Positions 22,893 through 32,429 of a stretch of 64,000 nucleotides of DNA are shown in pieces. Position 1 is the stretch's first letter; every line of letters begins with the position of its first letter. The position numbers and the translations under genes were made by a program. This stretch comes from Cristatella mucedo (Eukaryota; Bryozoa; Phylactolaemata; Cristatellidae): the NCBI GenBank assembly GCA_009760855.2, contig WPIO01000009.1:4925001-4989000 (forward strand). Reading direction: 5' to 3'. The notes beneath the pieces were generated by a model. That model was not told where the DNA came from and searched no databases. It worked only from the letters and a program-made list of their open reading frames with translations.

Positions 22893-24413
22893 TTAAATGT
22901 CAGTTCCCTCGTAAACAAATGTTCCTTTACTGTAGGTAAATGGTGAACCATTACCATTAGAAGTAATTTCTGCAGTGTTCTCACAGATAGTTAAATAGTG
23001 AATCATAATGTTTGTAGCAGGATTGGTATTTGGTACTTGAGAGTTGAACTAAATGCTTACATCAAGTTTTGAAGTGATTCTTAAAGGTTCATCGTTGTAT
23101 TGGAGATCAACAACATGAATTGGATATAGCATTAACCATTCAGGGAAAGTTACACCAACTGGTTCTGTAACACTATTTAATCCAAGATACTGCTTTCTGA
23201 ATTGAGTAAAATCTAGATATGCAGTAGAACACTTTCCATCTTTTGGATAACTACTTCTAGCAACAGTAGGATATTGCTTTGAACCATTAGCAAGAACAGT
23301 AACATTTTTAATATCGCAATGATTGTATGTGCATGGATTACCAGTATAATCGTTATATTTGCTTGTGTTTTGTGCAGCAACAATCAACCACCTAACTTTA
23401 TCAATAGTATTTTGCACAGATAAAGTTCTAGTATATTTTAGACCTTGATTGAAATTAGTTAGTGTCATATTTTCATAACGTCTGACTCTGTAATTAAGTC
23501 TAATTTTCTTTGCTCTCTCACTTGATACATCAGCAAGTGCTCTTTGAATACTTTCTTTAGGAATAACACAAGGAACCATCAGCCTCATTTTTGACATACT
23601 AATCTTAAATGCAGTCCAAAGTCCTTCATTAGCAGCCCCAGCAGCACCTCTAGATGTAATTGAATTAGTATTAGCAGCAGCTCCTGATGCACCAGTCATA
23701 ATAGCATCAAAGTCACTCCCACCAACTCTCGTCATCTCAAGCGTAAATGGAATGTTATAAAGAATCTTATTCATATCTGCACACAATCCAGACAATCTTG
23801 AAATTGGGAGTGAGATACTAAAAGTTCCTGCATTATCTGATAAGACACTTGAAAGACCTCTTCTGTAAGCAAAACTAATATTACTAGAAGTTGCTGCAGA
23901 AGCACTTGGGCTAACATAAGCACTGCTGCCTGTATACAGATCATCAAATGAATTTGCTTCATCTTTCTTCCATCCAGTTGCAGGTCCTTCTGTTCGGTTG
24001 TAATCATTTGGATATGTAAGGTGACCCATAAGAGTTGATACACTTCCAGGGCCTTCTTTCAATGAATAGCTTTCTATTTCTTCAGCACCAAGTCTGATTC
24101 TCATCGAACTAAACATCCATGCTCCAGCATTGTTAAAAAATCCAGCAGCAAGAGTTCTAGCAGGTGCTGCAAAGTTTCCACCAGCAGCTGTTTGGACTTG
24201 TAATTGACCTTCAAGCAGCAGATAAGCATCTGACAGCACATAGCAAAGTTGTTGTTCGCCAGGAACGGTGAATGTAACTAGTTTATTTGCAATACTATCT
24301 GTTTCATTTCCATTACTCTGATAAAACTCTCTTTATTGGTAATCTTTAATTTTGAAGTTAGGAAAGCTAGGATCGCCTAATTCTAGTATAGTGTCAATCG
24401 GTGCACTTGCCAT
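22893..24413 (-). pseudogene. major capsid protein, two in-frame stops
   Basis: About 506 codons from ATG 24413 (preceded by TATATAGAGAAGAA), with stops at 24333-24335 (codon 27) and 23049-23051. Between them is a 396-residue open stretch with the layout of Polinton/adinto-type double-jelly-roll capsid proteins: SYSLKEGPGSVSTLMGHLTY, FSISLPISRLSGLCADMNKI, MSKMRLMVPCVIPKESIQRA, VRRYENMTLTNFNQGLKYTR, then a second barrel ending with FPEWLMLYPIHVVDLQYNDE. The size and position downstream of the ATPase and penton genes support this. It forms the icosahedral shell. Confidence 0.85.
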
Positions 24414-24441
24414 TTCTTCTCTATATAAAAAAGTAAAAAAT

Positions 24442-25038
24442 TTATTTCTTATTCTGAATGTATAAACCAGCACCAATTTTTTTCATGTATCCTCCATATC
24501 CATCAGCTCTTGGAGCAGGCATAATTGCAGGAACAGCAGATTTCTCTTTTATAACTTTTTCTATTTCTGTGTATGCCTTAGGATCATTTTCCTTTAACGT
24601 TTCTGAATAATCCTCTGTCTCAGAAACCTCCATCTTTGCCTTGTATTTTCGCTTAGGTTTAAGTTTGTTAAGCATAGCTCGTTTTATCTCAAGATCAATC
24701 TCTTTAAGCTTTCTATCATAATCTTCTTCTTTCTTTCTTTTTTCTAATTCATATTCATATTCTTTCTTTCTTCTTTCCTCTTCAGCTTTATCATCAATGT
24801 CTCTACGTTTATTAGCATACTCCTGGTCAATCTTTTCCTTCTTTGTCTGCAATTCAATTAATTTCCTAGCTTGATGCATCTCAATACCTTTGTTAGCAAT
24901 GTTCATACTAAGCCCAGTAAGTCCAGTAAGCACAGGCGCTGCTTTTTCAACACCATCAATAATCTTATCAAGTACACCAGAACCATGATATTTTCCACCA
25001 GTTATCCTTCCATGACCAATTCTAGCATAGCTACCCAT
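24442..25038 (-). CDS. coiled-coil structural protein candidate
   Basis: 198 residues, intact. Gly-rich basic N-terminus (YARIGHGRITGGKYHGSG), a short hydrophobic segment (APVLTGLTGLSMNIA), then a ~90-residue Lys/Glu-rich coiled coil (residues ~60-145) and an acidic/Pro-Ala C-terminus ending MKKIGAGLYIQNKK. Lies between the capsid and penton-like genes. The N- and C-terminal Gly-basic motifs recall small virion core or cement proteins; not assignable to a named family. ATG follows AATATAGG. Confidence 0.65.
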   Translation of the reverse strand: MGSYARIGHGRITGGKYHGSGVLDKIIDGVEKAAPVLTGLTGLSMNIANKGIEMHQARKLIELQTKKEKIDQEYANKRRDIDDKAEEERRKKEYEYELEKRKKEEDYDRKLKEIDLEIKRAMLNKLKPKRKYKAKMEVSETEDYSETLKENDPKAYTEIEKVIKEKSAVPAIMPAPRADGYGGYMKKIGAGLYIQNKK

Positions 25039-25044
25039 CCTATA

Positions 25045-25896
25045 TTATTTTGAAATTTCTATTGTAGCTATAACATCTGTAATAGTATTTATTGTATTTT
25101 TATTTTGTTCTGTTAAATTAATTTTAATACTACTTACACCATCAATGTCTCCGCGAGTAGGCAAGAATAAAATATTTGGAATATGCATGTCAACCTTTTC
25201 TCCTGGATTAACATCATTAATATCAATTAAGTATAAAGATGATGATTGTTCTAAAAATCCTTTTTTATGTTCGACATAGTTCTTACTAGGATCTACAAGA
25301 TCACAATCAATACTTATCCATTTTACTCCAGAATTATCTGGCAACTGCATTTTATTCCAAGCCTTGTAAGTTCCAGAGAAATACATTGCTTTTTCTATAG
25401 CTGCATATGGCGTTCCACCAACCATTGCAGCATCAAATGTGCCTTGTAAATTTGAACTAAATCCTAAAGTATCTCCAATAGAGTTGATTATACCAGAATT
25501 TTTTCCGAGTAGCACAAGATAGTCTTGACCAACTTGCATAATTATTTTATCATCAGTATCTACACTAAATTTTATTCCATTTGTCGCAGGTCTACCTGTT
25601 GGATTTAAAAATGCTTTTGCTACTATTAAAGCATTATTTAGGTAAGTAACAACTTTTGAACTATCATAATATCCTTCTGGGACTGCAATAGAATAATTGT
25701 CTCGATTAGCAATATTTGGTCTATACCAAAGTATATCGTTTACTCCAGTAATAACATTTGATATTATTCTGTTTGTATACGTAAACTCAACTCTCCGTAA
25801 GCCTATTTTGTTATATCCAGAATCAGATCCAAGCATTAATGGAGGAACAAGGGTTTTTGAATCAGAACTAGTAGTTCCAGTAATTCTTATAGACAT
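25045..25896 (-). CDS. penton-like (single jelly-roll) protein 1
   Basis: 283 residues, intact. I place the start at ATG 25896, which follows TATAAGA; an upstream TTG is less likely. Features typical of Polinton minor capsid proteins: an early RRVEFTYTNRIISNV strand, YSIAVPEGYYDSSKVVTYLN (the IPEGsY-like motif followed by LNxxL), KIIMQVGQDYLVLLG and IGDTLGFSS. It probably forms pentamers at the capsid vertices. Located beside a second protein of the same layout. Confidence 0.7.
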   Translation of the reverse strand: MSIRITGTTSSDSKTLVPPLMLGSDSGYNKIGLRRVEFTYTNRIISNVITGVNDILWYRPNIANRDNYSIAVPEGYYDSSKVVTYLNNALIVAKAFLNPTGRPATNGIKFSVDTDDKIIMQVGQDYLVLLGKNSGIINSIGDTLGFSSNLQGTFDAAMVGGTPYAAIEKAMYFSGTYKAWNKMQLPDNSGVKWISIDCDLVDPSKNYVEHKKGFLEQSSSLYLIDINDVNPGEKVDMHIPNILFLPTRGDIDGVSSIKINLTEQNKNTINTITDVIATIEISK

Positions 25897-25903
25897 TCTT
25901 ATA

Positions 25904-26947
25904 TTATATTTCAATAATTTCTATTACAACAGTAATCTGCTGTGAACCAAAATCTAAAACTTTCAAATTTTGATCTGTAATTGTAATCAATATATCAGAA
26001 ATAGATTCTCCAACAAGATTGTGATATTCAAGAGTGTTTGGTTCATATACCATTTGTTCCCAAGGATAAAAATTATAAGCAAAATTTCTTAGAGCTTGTG
26101 TTTCAATATTATTTATGTAACTTGTTCCACTTGCAACTAAATTATAATTTATAAGAATTAAATTCAAGTCAGAAACAAAAACTTTATTTTCTGAAGTAAT
26201 TTTCTCTCCAGGATCTACAACTACTTGCGTGAACTGCTTTCCAGGAGCTGCAGTATATGTAGTTAGTGGAAGTGTTTTATCAGTTGTATAAACAGTTCCA
26301 GTAAATCCAAGTAATGGAGCTATGGTAGATTTAGTAGCAGCAAATGTAAACCCAGCAGGCATAGTAATCCAATAATTAGAAGTAGCAGTATCAATACCTA
26401 AAACAAACTTATCACTTCTAGATAATACAATAGAATTATTTATTGTATCAGCAATTCCAATATTTACATCATCAGAAACAGCTGCATATATACCAGGTGG
26501 TATTCTTACTATTCTATCAGATCCACCTGTAATCCTGTAAACAAAAGTATTATTTTCAGATGTTATATTTTTGATGGAGTTAGTTCCAACAAACTTTTTA
26601 AAGCATAACTTAAAATTTTTATTTTTAAGTCTTATTGGGTTGTTGATGTTTACTCTAATAGGATTAGTAGTTCCAGTTATATTAAAAACGTATCCTTCCT
26701 TACCTGCAATGGTGTCCTTTTTGATTGACTCAACATTCTTTAGAATATCCTTAGCTACACCAAGAAGATCTGAAATTTTCTATATATCATATAAAAGTTT
26801 ATTAATTTTAGCAACATATGACTTTGGAACTTTTCTAGATTTTGCAAGGTAATCAACAGCAGCACTAATAGAATTTACTACTCCAGTATTTCCAGCAGCA
26901 AGCTCGCGAATCCACAATTCAATCTTATCAATTATACTATACTTCAT
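25904..26947 (-). pseudogene. penton-like protein 2, one in-frame stop
   Basis: A single 348-codon frame from ATG 26947, interrupted only by TAG at 26780-26782. N-terminal helical region (~55 residues), then TNPIRVNINNPIRLKNKNFK, FVGTNSIKNITSENNTFVYR, RIVRIPPGIYAAVSDDVNIG and FAATKSTIAPLLGFTG. The order (NI..Nn.f.Y, IPPGIY, LLGF) parallels protein 1 but with a longer N-terminus, so the two may be paralogues or penton plus another jelly-roll minor protein. The start lies in a short direct repeat (ACTTCATAATCATTC twice, 26941-26975). Confidence 0.7.
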
Positions 26948-26953
26948 AATCAT

Positions 26954-27379
26954 TCATAATACTTCATAATCATTCTCTACAACTAATGGAATTATTTCTA
27001 TTCCTTTGCCAAGTTTTGGTCTTAAATAATCTAAAACTCTTTGCTCTTTAACACTTCTTTTTTTCTTTTTGTCTAGCTCTGCAATAGCATTGGAAATATT
27101 TTCCTCACTAAGTTTTTCAACAATCTTTCTTATAGGTTTAGATATTCCACCAGTTTTCTTTGCCTCAATAATATCAAGTAAATCTTTCTTTTTATCAACT
27201 TTTTCATCATATGCTTTACTTATTTCATCTTTTTGTTCAACATCTCTAAAATAGTTCTGCGCATATTCTTACACATCATGAGCAGTTTGTTCTAGTTCTT
27301 TTTCAGCAGTATACATTTTTTCATTATAAAGTTTTAATCCTAGCTCATATAACTTTAAGTCTTTATTTGTACTATCCAT
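26954..27379 (-). pseudogene. hypothetical helical protein, one in-frame stop
   Basis: About 141 codons from ATG 27379, broken by TAA at 27269-27271 (codon 37). Charged and helical (YDEKVDKKKDLLDIIEAKK; IAELDKKKKRSVKEQRVLDY). Sits between two structural genes on the same strand. No family recognised. Confidence 0.55.
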
Positions 27380-27380
27380 C

Positions 27381-27974
27381 TCATTTGTTATTTGTTACAT
27401 AATTTGGTAGATAACCCTCTTTATTTTTAACTATCTCCATAAGTTTAGCTTTATCATAATCTTGTACTACAACAGATCTCTTTGGAGTGCCAGTAGTTGG
27501 ATTTATATTTAACTCCTCAGCTAAACCTTTTTGAGCAACATCAATAGCTTCTCGTATTTCTGGATTTGCTGCACATGTCTTTGCTTGATTTGCTATAGTA
27601 ATTGCTTTTTTATGCTTTCCTTCACTAACAGCCGTTCTTGCTTTTTGAATAGTACTAGATATGTCTGGTTTTTGTCGCAAAACTTTCTGCAGTTGTTCTT
27701 TATTTTCTATCTGTAAAGCAAGTTTAGGTCTAATTCTCTTAAGTTTCTCAACAACAACTTTACCTGAGTTATCAGTAGATCTCTCTAATGCTTGCTCATT
27801 TAGTCTATGCTCAGCAGCATCTCTTACCGATATTTCTGATTCTATTCTTTGTATCTCGCTAGAATTTTCTAGAATGTTTGCATCTCTCAGATCTTGCAGG
27901 TTTTGTAGTTTAGATTCATAATCAAGTGCTTCTTGAACACTTCCTTTGTAAGGTTTTTTACCACTTGAGTACAT
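27381..27974 (-). CDS. hypothetical helical protein
   Basis: 197 residues, intact, almost wholly helical, with heptad-like stretches (YESKLQNLQDLRDANILENS; LQIENKEQLQKVLRQKPDIS) and a tail KNKEGYLPNYVTNNK. One base separates it from the next gene. Position in the morphogenesis cluster suggests a virion component; family unknown. Confidence 0.6.
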   Translation of the reverse strand: MYSSGKKPYKGSVQEALDYESKLQNLQDLRDANILENSSEIQRIESEISVRDAAEHRLNEQALERSTDNSGKVVVEKLKRIRPKLALQIENKEQLQKVLRQKPDISSTIQKARTAVSEGKHKKAITIANQAKTCAANPEIREAIDVAQKGLAEELNINPTTGTPKRSVVVQDYDKAKLMEIVKNKEGYLPNYVTNNK

Positions 27975-28002
27975 TTTTCCATTAAAGATTTTACTATATC
28001 TA

Positions 28003-28677
28003 TTAAGAATTAAAAAATATCATTAATTGCTTTCCATCTGAATCAACAGACCAAAATCTGCCTTCACTTTCAGTCTTAGTTAGGTCTATCACGCAATATC
28101 CAAAACGGTTTCTAGTGCAAGAGTTAACCCATTCTCTAAATTGTTTCTTATCAATATCTCCAACGTATGCATCACGGATATACTCAATGTTAGTTGTGTT
28201 TTGCTTAAAGATTACTATTAAATTTACATTGTTTCTAATTTCTCTCCTAGGTATATTAGTAAAGCCTTGAGCAAGGTAGAAAATGTTCAGACCTTTATGT
28301 GACCTTCATCGTGTGAAATAGTCTAGTATTTTACTCTGATCCTCAGTCATTAAATCATCAAGCACAACTACATTCTTGCAGTTCTTATACGAGTCTACTT
28401 CTGGCATAGCATCAATACCATTCACCCATGAGTAAGCTTTGTTTTCTTTTGTCATTGACTTAAGTCCACGATACAACTTTTGATCTAAACTTGAAGCAAT
28501 AATTGTACAACTATCATAATTAACCATTCCATAAAATATCCAATTCATGATGAGCTGTGATTTACCTGAACCACTTGGACCTAAAACTAAAGCTCTTATC
28601 GGAACATTTGGTAAAGGTTCTTTATGTCCAGTATCTACATCTTGCCCAAAATTAAACGCCCTCACTCGAAGAGACAT
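28003..28677 (-). pseudogene. packaging ATPase (FtsK/HerA type), one in-frame stop
   Basis: Genome-packaging ATPase. Walker A GPSGSGKSQL at residues ~33-42 and Walker B NVVVLDDLM at ~103-111, with HKEPLPNVPIRALVLGPSGS upstream as in Polinton/adenovirus-associated ATPases. A single 225-codon frame is broken by TGA at 28306-28308. The C-terminal part (LNIFYLAQGFTNIPRREIRN) carries the sensor-like Gln followed by Arg-finger-type residues. Start ATG follows AGTATAGGAA, identical to that of the gene at 36152. Confidence 0.92.
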
Positions 28678-28711
28678 TTCCTATACTAAATTTTTTTTTT
28701 ATATTATAGAA

Positions 28712-28912
28712 ATGGAAATTTACTTCTTGAAATGTAAGAAGCCAACAGATAGCATTCATGAGGAATACATCGAGATCGATAGTACAAAAGGTCTTAGGGG
28801 AATGATTAAAGCAATTTGCGTGATTTGCGAAAGTAAAAAGTCAAACTTTGTAAAACTTAGAAGTGGTACAGGAGTTTTGTCTCATTGTAAAAAGTTAGGA
28901 ACTGGAGTTTAG
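28712..28912 (+). CDS. small zinc-ribbon protein (DUF5679-like)
   Basis: 66 residues: MEIYFLKCKKPTDSIHEEYI ... KAICVICESKKSNFVKL. One visible CxxC (CVIC) with a first-half single C-K-C-like site; the pattern 'C..CKK-T ... K.iC..C.skKs.F' is that of small zinc ribbons common in Polintons and giant-virus relatives. It runs into a ~36-39 bp tandem repeat, and a small deletion in the second unit sets the present stop, so the original protein was probably longer. Divergent from the ATPase across 34 bp. Confidence 0.65.
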   Translation: MEIYFLKCKKPTDSIHEEYIEIDSTKGLRGMIKAICVICESKKSNFVKLRSGTGVLSHCKKLGTGV

Positions 28913-28965
28913 CTCATGGAAAGAAGTTAGGTACTGGAGTTTTGTCTCATGGGAAAAAGTTAGGT
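28864..28965 (+). repeat. ~36-39 bp tandem repeat, three units
   Basis: Units of the form GGTACAGGAGTTTTGTCTCA followed by TGGAAAAAGTTAGG. It encodes a Gly-Thr-Gly-Val-Leu-Ser-His-like peptide repeat at the end of the zinc-ribbon gene and before the protease. Confidence 0.85.
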
Positions 28966-28971
28966 GGTGAG

Positions 28972-29410
28972 ATGAATAAAGAACAAATACTTTCTGAACT
29001 AAGAAAAACTATTAACAGTTTTAAAAAAAGTAAAAAGTACACCACTAACTGACCTCGAAATAAATCACTATGTGAAAGAATTAGATATAAAAAATTTCAG
29101 AGGTGTATTTGCAAGAGATGAATTAAGTTCTTCAGAAGAGAATGAGTGCCTTTTTTGCAATACTGGTAAATCAGATCTAGCAATATATCACTGGGTAGCT
29201 CTTAAAAAAATTGGAGATCAATGTTGTTATTTTGATTCATTCGGTGCTCCTCCAATGCCAGAAGTGATTAATTATTTTGGTGTTACACCGAGTTTTCAGA
29301 CTTTTCAACTGCAAAAGTTAAATCAAACGGATTGTGGAATGAGGTGCTTAATCTTCCTTAAATTAATGGAATTTGTCGATTTTGGTCCAGTCATGCAATT
29401 ATTAATTTGA
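28972..29410 (+). pseudogene. adenovirus-type cysteine protease, frameshifted 5' end
   Basis: Maturation protease of the adenain (C5) family. Catalytic residues visible: IYHWVALKKI (His), CCYFDSFGAPPMPE (Asp/Glu-type) and LNQTDCGMRCLIFL (Gln and Cys). Preceded by the typical LDIKNFRGVFARDEL. The likely ATG at 28972 is in a different frame from the catalytic domain; the shift falls in an A-run at 29023-29029. It would cleave capsid precursor proteins. ~140 codons, short for the family. Confidence 0.88.
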
Positions 29411-29438
29411 ATTAAACAAAATATTTCCACTATATAGA

Positions 29439-29927
29439 ATGGAAAATCAAGAAAAGAAATTTGTAGTCCTCCAAAATTCTGCAGTTGTCATTCCTAAAGG
29501 AAAGCCTGCACACGTTCATGTTGAAGAGAAAATTTCAAAAGATTCAAAACCTCATCTTAGTGCGTGGATGTATATAACAGAAGAATCACTTCCTTATATT
29601 CAAAACATTGTAGATAGATCGAGTGAGCAATTAGATTTCAAAGCATTTGATGCTAGTGCAAGGTCAACAATTGGAATTAGATTTGATTTTGGAAAGAAAC
29701 CTAGTATTATGTTTGATGAGAATAATAAACAAATTTAAGTATCTAGTCCTGCAGATGTAATTAAAAAATTAGGAAATGATTTTTGTATCACTGGAATTCT
29801 TGATGGAAGTTATGTTTCAAAAGAATATTATAATAATGAAGAAAGATTAAATATTAGACTAAAGATTGACCAAGTAAAAGTTTATAGTTCTCCAAAGAGA
29901 TCAGTTTTTAATCCAGCAGAGTTTTAA
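29439..29927 (+). pseudogene. OB-fold-like candidate, one in-frame stop
   Basis: 163-codon frame with one TAA at 29736-29738. N-terminal KKFVVLQNSAVVIPKGKPAH, internal DFGKKPSIMFDE, C-terminal DFCITGILDGSYVSKEYYN then LNIRLKIDQVKVYSS. The strand-rich C-terminal part, ending in a sentence-final LxIDQVKVY strand, resembles single-strand DNA-binding OB folds, but this is a guess from strand pattern. Start ATG follows CTATATAGA. Confidence 0.5.
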
Positions 29928-29984
29928 AGTTAGTTTGTAAGTTTAATCTTTTAGATCTTTTTCCGAGTGATATCAAGCATTCTA

Positions 29985-30524
29985 TCAAGGATTCCACGAG
30001 CATAATTTTTTTATCTTATTTAGACTAGCAGGATTACTTATTTTATCTTTTAGAAAATCAGTAGCAAATGAATCATTTAATCCACCAGCAATGCCTAAGC
30101 CCAATTTGGCCTTTGCCATTACTACAGCTGCAACCGTTTTAGCATCTTCACGTACGTAATTTGGTTGTCTAGGATCTAGCGATATTCTAGCAGCCGATCC
30201 AGCTAATATCAAGTCTGACCAGTTTCTTATTTGTGTTCTTTGAGGCGCAGGCATCGATGAAGTTTCGGTATAGTCATGGTCATGGATGAGACCACGTGCA
30301 TCGAGATCATTTACGCCTGTATAGCCTTGCTGCATTCTCTGAGTGAATTTTGTTCCTGGACCTACATATGAGTATTTTCCAGTATTGTTAAAACTTCCGC
30401 CTGGTACATTATCTGATTTAATACCATTTGGTAGTTTCAGATGAAATTCTCTTCCATCAGACAGTTTATTTATTAGATCAAGAATACCCGAGCCAAGTCT
30501 TCTATTACGTTTCAATTGCTTCAA
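29985..30524 (-). CDS. phospholipase A2-like virion protein
   Basis: 179 residues. A PLA2-like core as in parvovirus VP1u: YVGPGTKFTQRMQQ (calcium-loop-like YxGPG) and DLDARGLIHDHDYTE (catalytic HDxxY). Basic N-terminus RRLGSGILDLINK. Known members of this family act on endosomal membranes during entry; that role is inferred here. No in-frame ATG is visible at the 5' end (the frame opens with TTG), so the start may be mutated. The C-terminus may also be shifted. Confidence 0.8.
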   Translation of the reverse strand: MKQLKRNRRLGSGILDLINKLSDGREFHLKLPNGIKSDNVPGGSFNNTGKYSYVGPGTKFTQRMQQGYTGVNDLDARGLIHDHDYTETSSMPAPQRTQIRNWSDLILAGSAARISLDPRQPNYVREDAKTVAAVVMAKAKLGLGIAGGLNDSFATDFLKDKISNPASLNKIKKLCSWNP

Positions 30525-30772
30525 ACTTAGATTTAGTTGTAAGCCAGTGTTTTTTTATCTAAACTTTTCTATTTTGTTTAGTTGTGTTTTTGTTACAAAG
30601 ATTGGAACTGTGCCTGATAGATCTTCTTTTTTTAGTCTGATTTAAATAGGCTTATCAGACTTATGCATTAAGTTTACTTGATGATCTGATAGGTTTAGCT
30701 TTGTCTCGTGATATTCCCTTCTATACTAATTACATTTTATTTAAAGACAAATTAAACTATTATATATTAAAA

Positions 30773-31329
30773 ATGAATAAAGATTCTATCTTTAGAGATC
30801 GAGTTATGCAACTTTTGGATTACAATCCAGATACTGGTAAATTCACTAATAAAACCAATCGTGGTGGAAATGCGCGGATTGGCGAAGAGCCTGGAAGAAC
30901 AAGCAATGGTTATAGAAGAATAACAATTGATGGAAAGGAATATTTTTCTCACTTTTTGTCGTTTTTGATAATCATAGGGAGAATGCCTTTACATGAAATT
31001 GATCATATTAGTTGTGACAAATTGGATAATAGATTTTCAAATTTTCGAGAAGCAACTGCTTCAGAAAATAAAATATGAGGAATATAGGAAGAAGAAGAAA
31101 TAATGCGTCAGGATTTACAGGGGTTGCATTTAATAAAAGGCATAATAAATAGAGAGCTTATATTTACATGGATTATAATAATATACATCTTGGTTATTTT
31201 GATTCTGTAGAAGATGCAGCTGTTGCTAGAGACCTTGCAGCAATTCGCCTCCATTTGCAATTCTCGCGATTAAACTTTACTTATACTTTAACAGAAGATT
31301 ATAAAATAGTTAGACATACAGACTTTTAA
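30773..31329 (+). pseudogene. HNH endonuclease with AP2 domain, broken
   Basis: ATG at 30773. N-terminal LLDYNPDTGKFTNKTNRGG and YRRITIDGKEYFSHFLSFL lead to the HNH core MPLHEIDHISCDKLDNRFSN (H-x-N type). After a stop/frame change near 31076 an AP2 DNA-binding domain follows in another frame (SGFTGVAFNKRH; NIHLGYFDSVEDAAVARDLA), with a further stop near 31150. HNH-AP2 proteins are homing-endonuclease-like genes of phages and ciliate/algal viruses. Probably a selfish gene inside the Polinton. Confidence 0.8.
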
Positions 31330-31695
31330 TTTCTACAGCGTTTTTTCAAAGCATCTCTTAGTTTTAGTACATCTCTATGTAGTTCTTCTTGTGATTTACC
31401 TTTCGCAAAAAGATTAGCTAGTAACATTGCGCTCTCTGCTTGATAATTACAGGTCTTTTTTCCTCCAATACTTACTACTTTCTACTTTTTTTATGTCTTC
31501 TTTTAATTTATCCGAATAGCTTACTCCTGATACCTCTACTAACTGCTTTCCAGTTTTCAAATAATCCAATCTATTTTTCACCTCACTATTCTGCACTTTG
31601 TCACTCAAATCGATATCAATGTTTCTATCAAGTAATTCTATCATATTTTTTATGTCTGTAATTGCATTCTTTAGTCTTTCACTCTGTGAACTCAA
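31326..31695 (-). pseudogene. hypothetical protein remnant
   Basis: A helical frame (ERLKNAITDIKNMIELLDRN) with no ATG, followed after a frameshift near 31446 by a second helical piece (LHRDVLKLRDALKKRC). Its stop overlaps the end of the HNH-AP2 gene (convergent). Family unknown. Confidence 0.45.
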
Positions 31696-32418
31696 GCACT
31701 CATTTGCTCCTCATGGGTATTCATTGGTGGTGACTTAGCAGTATACATTGTTGAATCAATAATCTTCTTAATCAATCCTGCTACAGTTACAGCTATGGAA
31801 ACTCCCAAGCCAACCACACCAATAATAGAAGCTATACTTGCTATGATTGCTGGAATTGCAGGCAAAAATCCTCCTGATCTTACTTCAAGAAAGTTCTTAC
31901 TCCAAGCTTTTGTATCTTATTGGGAAGCATCCCAAGATATTTCCTCCCCAAATGTCTCTGAAAGAAATCTACTAGGAGCTAAGTACCAATTAGATTTAGC
32001 TCTTTCCGCTTCTAGCAAAATCTCATTTATGTAATAGCCAACCTCTAATGATGCCACCATTTTTGACAGTCCTTCTTTTTTATCTGCAATTGTCATCCAG
32101 AAAACATTGCCATATTTCCCTGAAGCAAAATCATCAACAATCTCTTTTATGAATAAACCAAGATCAACAATTCCTGTTTTCCTGATAAAAATTCACCAAG
32201 TGCTTTTGTAGCAGTTCCGATTACTTTGAATGACTGCAAAACTTTTGGTACAATTGTTTCAATCCTATTCGATGCTTGTAGGCTTAGCTTCAATGCAATC
32301 TTTGGAGCAACTTTTATGATTGCTTTTGATCCAAGCTCAGTTGCTGTTGTTGTTCCTGATAATACTTCTTTTGTTGTATCTAAACCAGATTTCAAATCAC
32401 CGCCTTTTATTTTCTTAA
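31692..32418 (-). pseudogene. membrane-anchored protein remnant
   Basis: N-terminal helical stretch (LGSKAIIKVAPKIALKLSLQ), one frameshift in an A-run near 32175, then YGNVFWMTIADKKEGLSKMV, an in-frame stop near 31920 and a strong hydrophobic helix (AIIASIASIIGVVGLGVSIA) before the C-terminus. Divergent from the fibre-like gene at 32430. Possible virion membrane or lytic protein; not recognised. Confidence 0.5.
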
Positions 32419-32429
32419 TAGATATAAGA

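Noticed and set aside
19902..29927. Reassigned stop codons (alternative genetic code) in the Polinton
   Set aside because: TAA, TAG and TGA all occur inside frames and frameshifts are equally common, while other genes use TAA/TAG as proper ends with tight overlaps. Simple decay explains it.
31795..32034. Plus-strand ORF of 79 codons inside the Polinton
   Set aside because: Antisense shadow of the membrane-protein remnant at 31692-32418, whose minus-strand reading has a clear hydrophobic helix and fits its neighbours.
32226..32429. N-terminal extension of fibre-like protein 2
   Set aside because: The fibre repeats start at ATG 32430 next to GATATAAGA; the upstream frame is antisense to the minus-strand gene.
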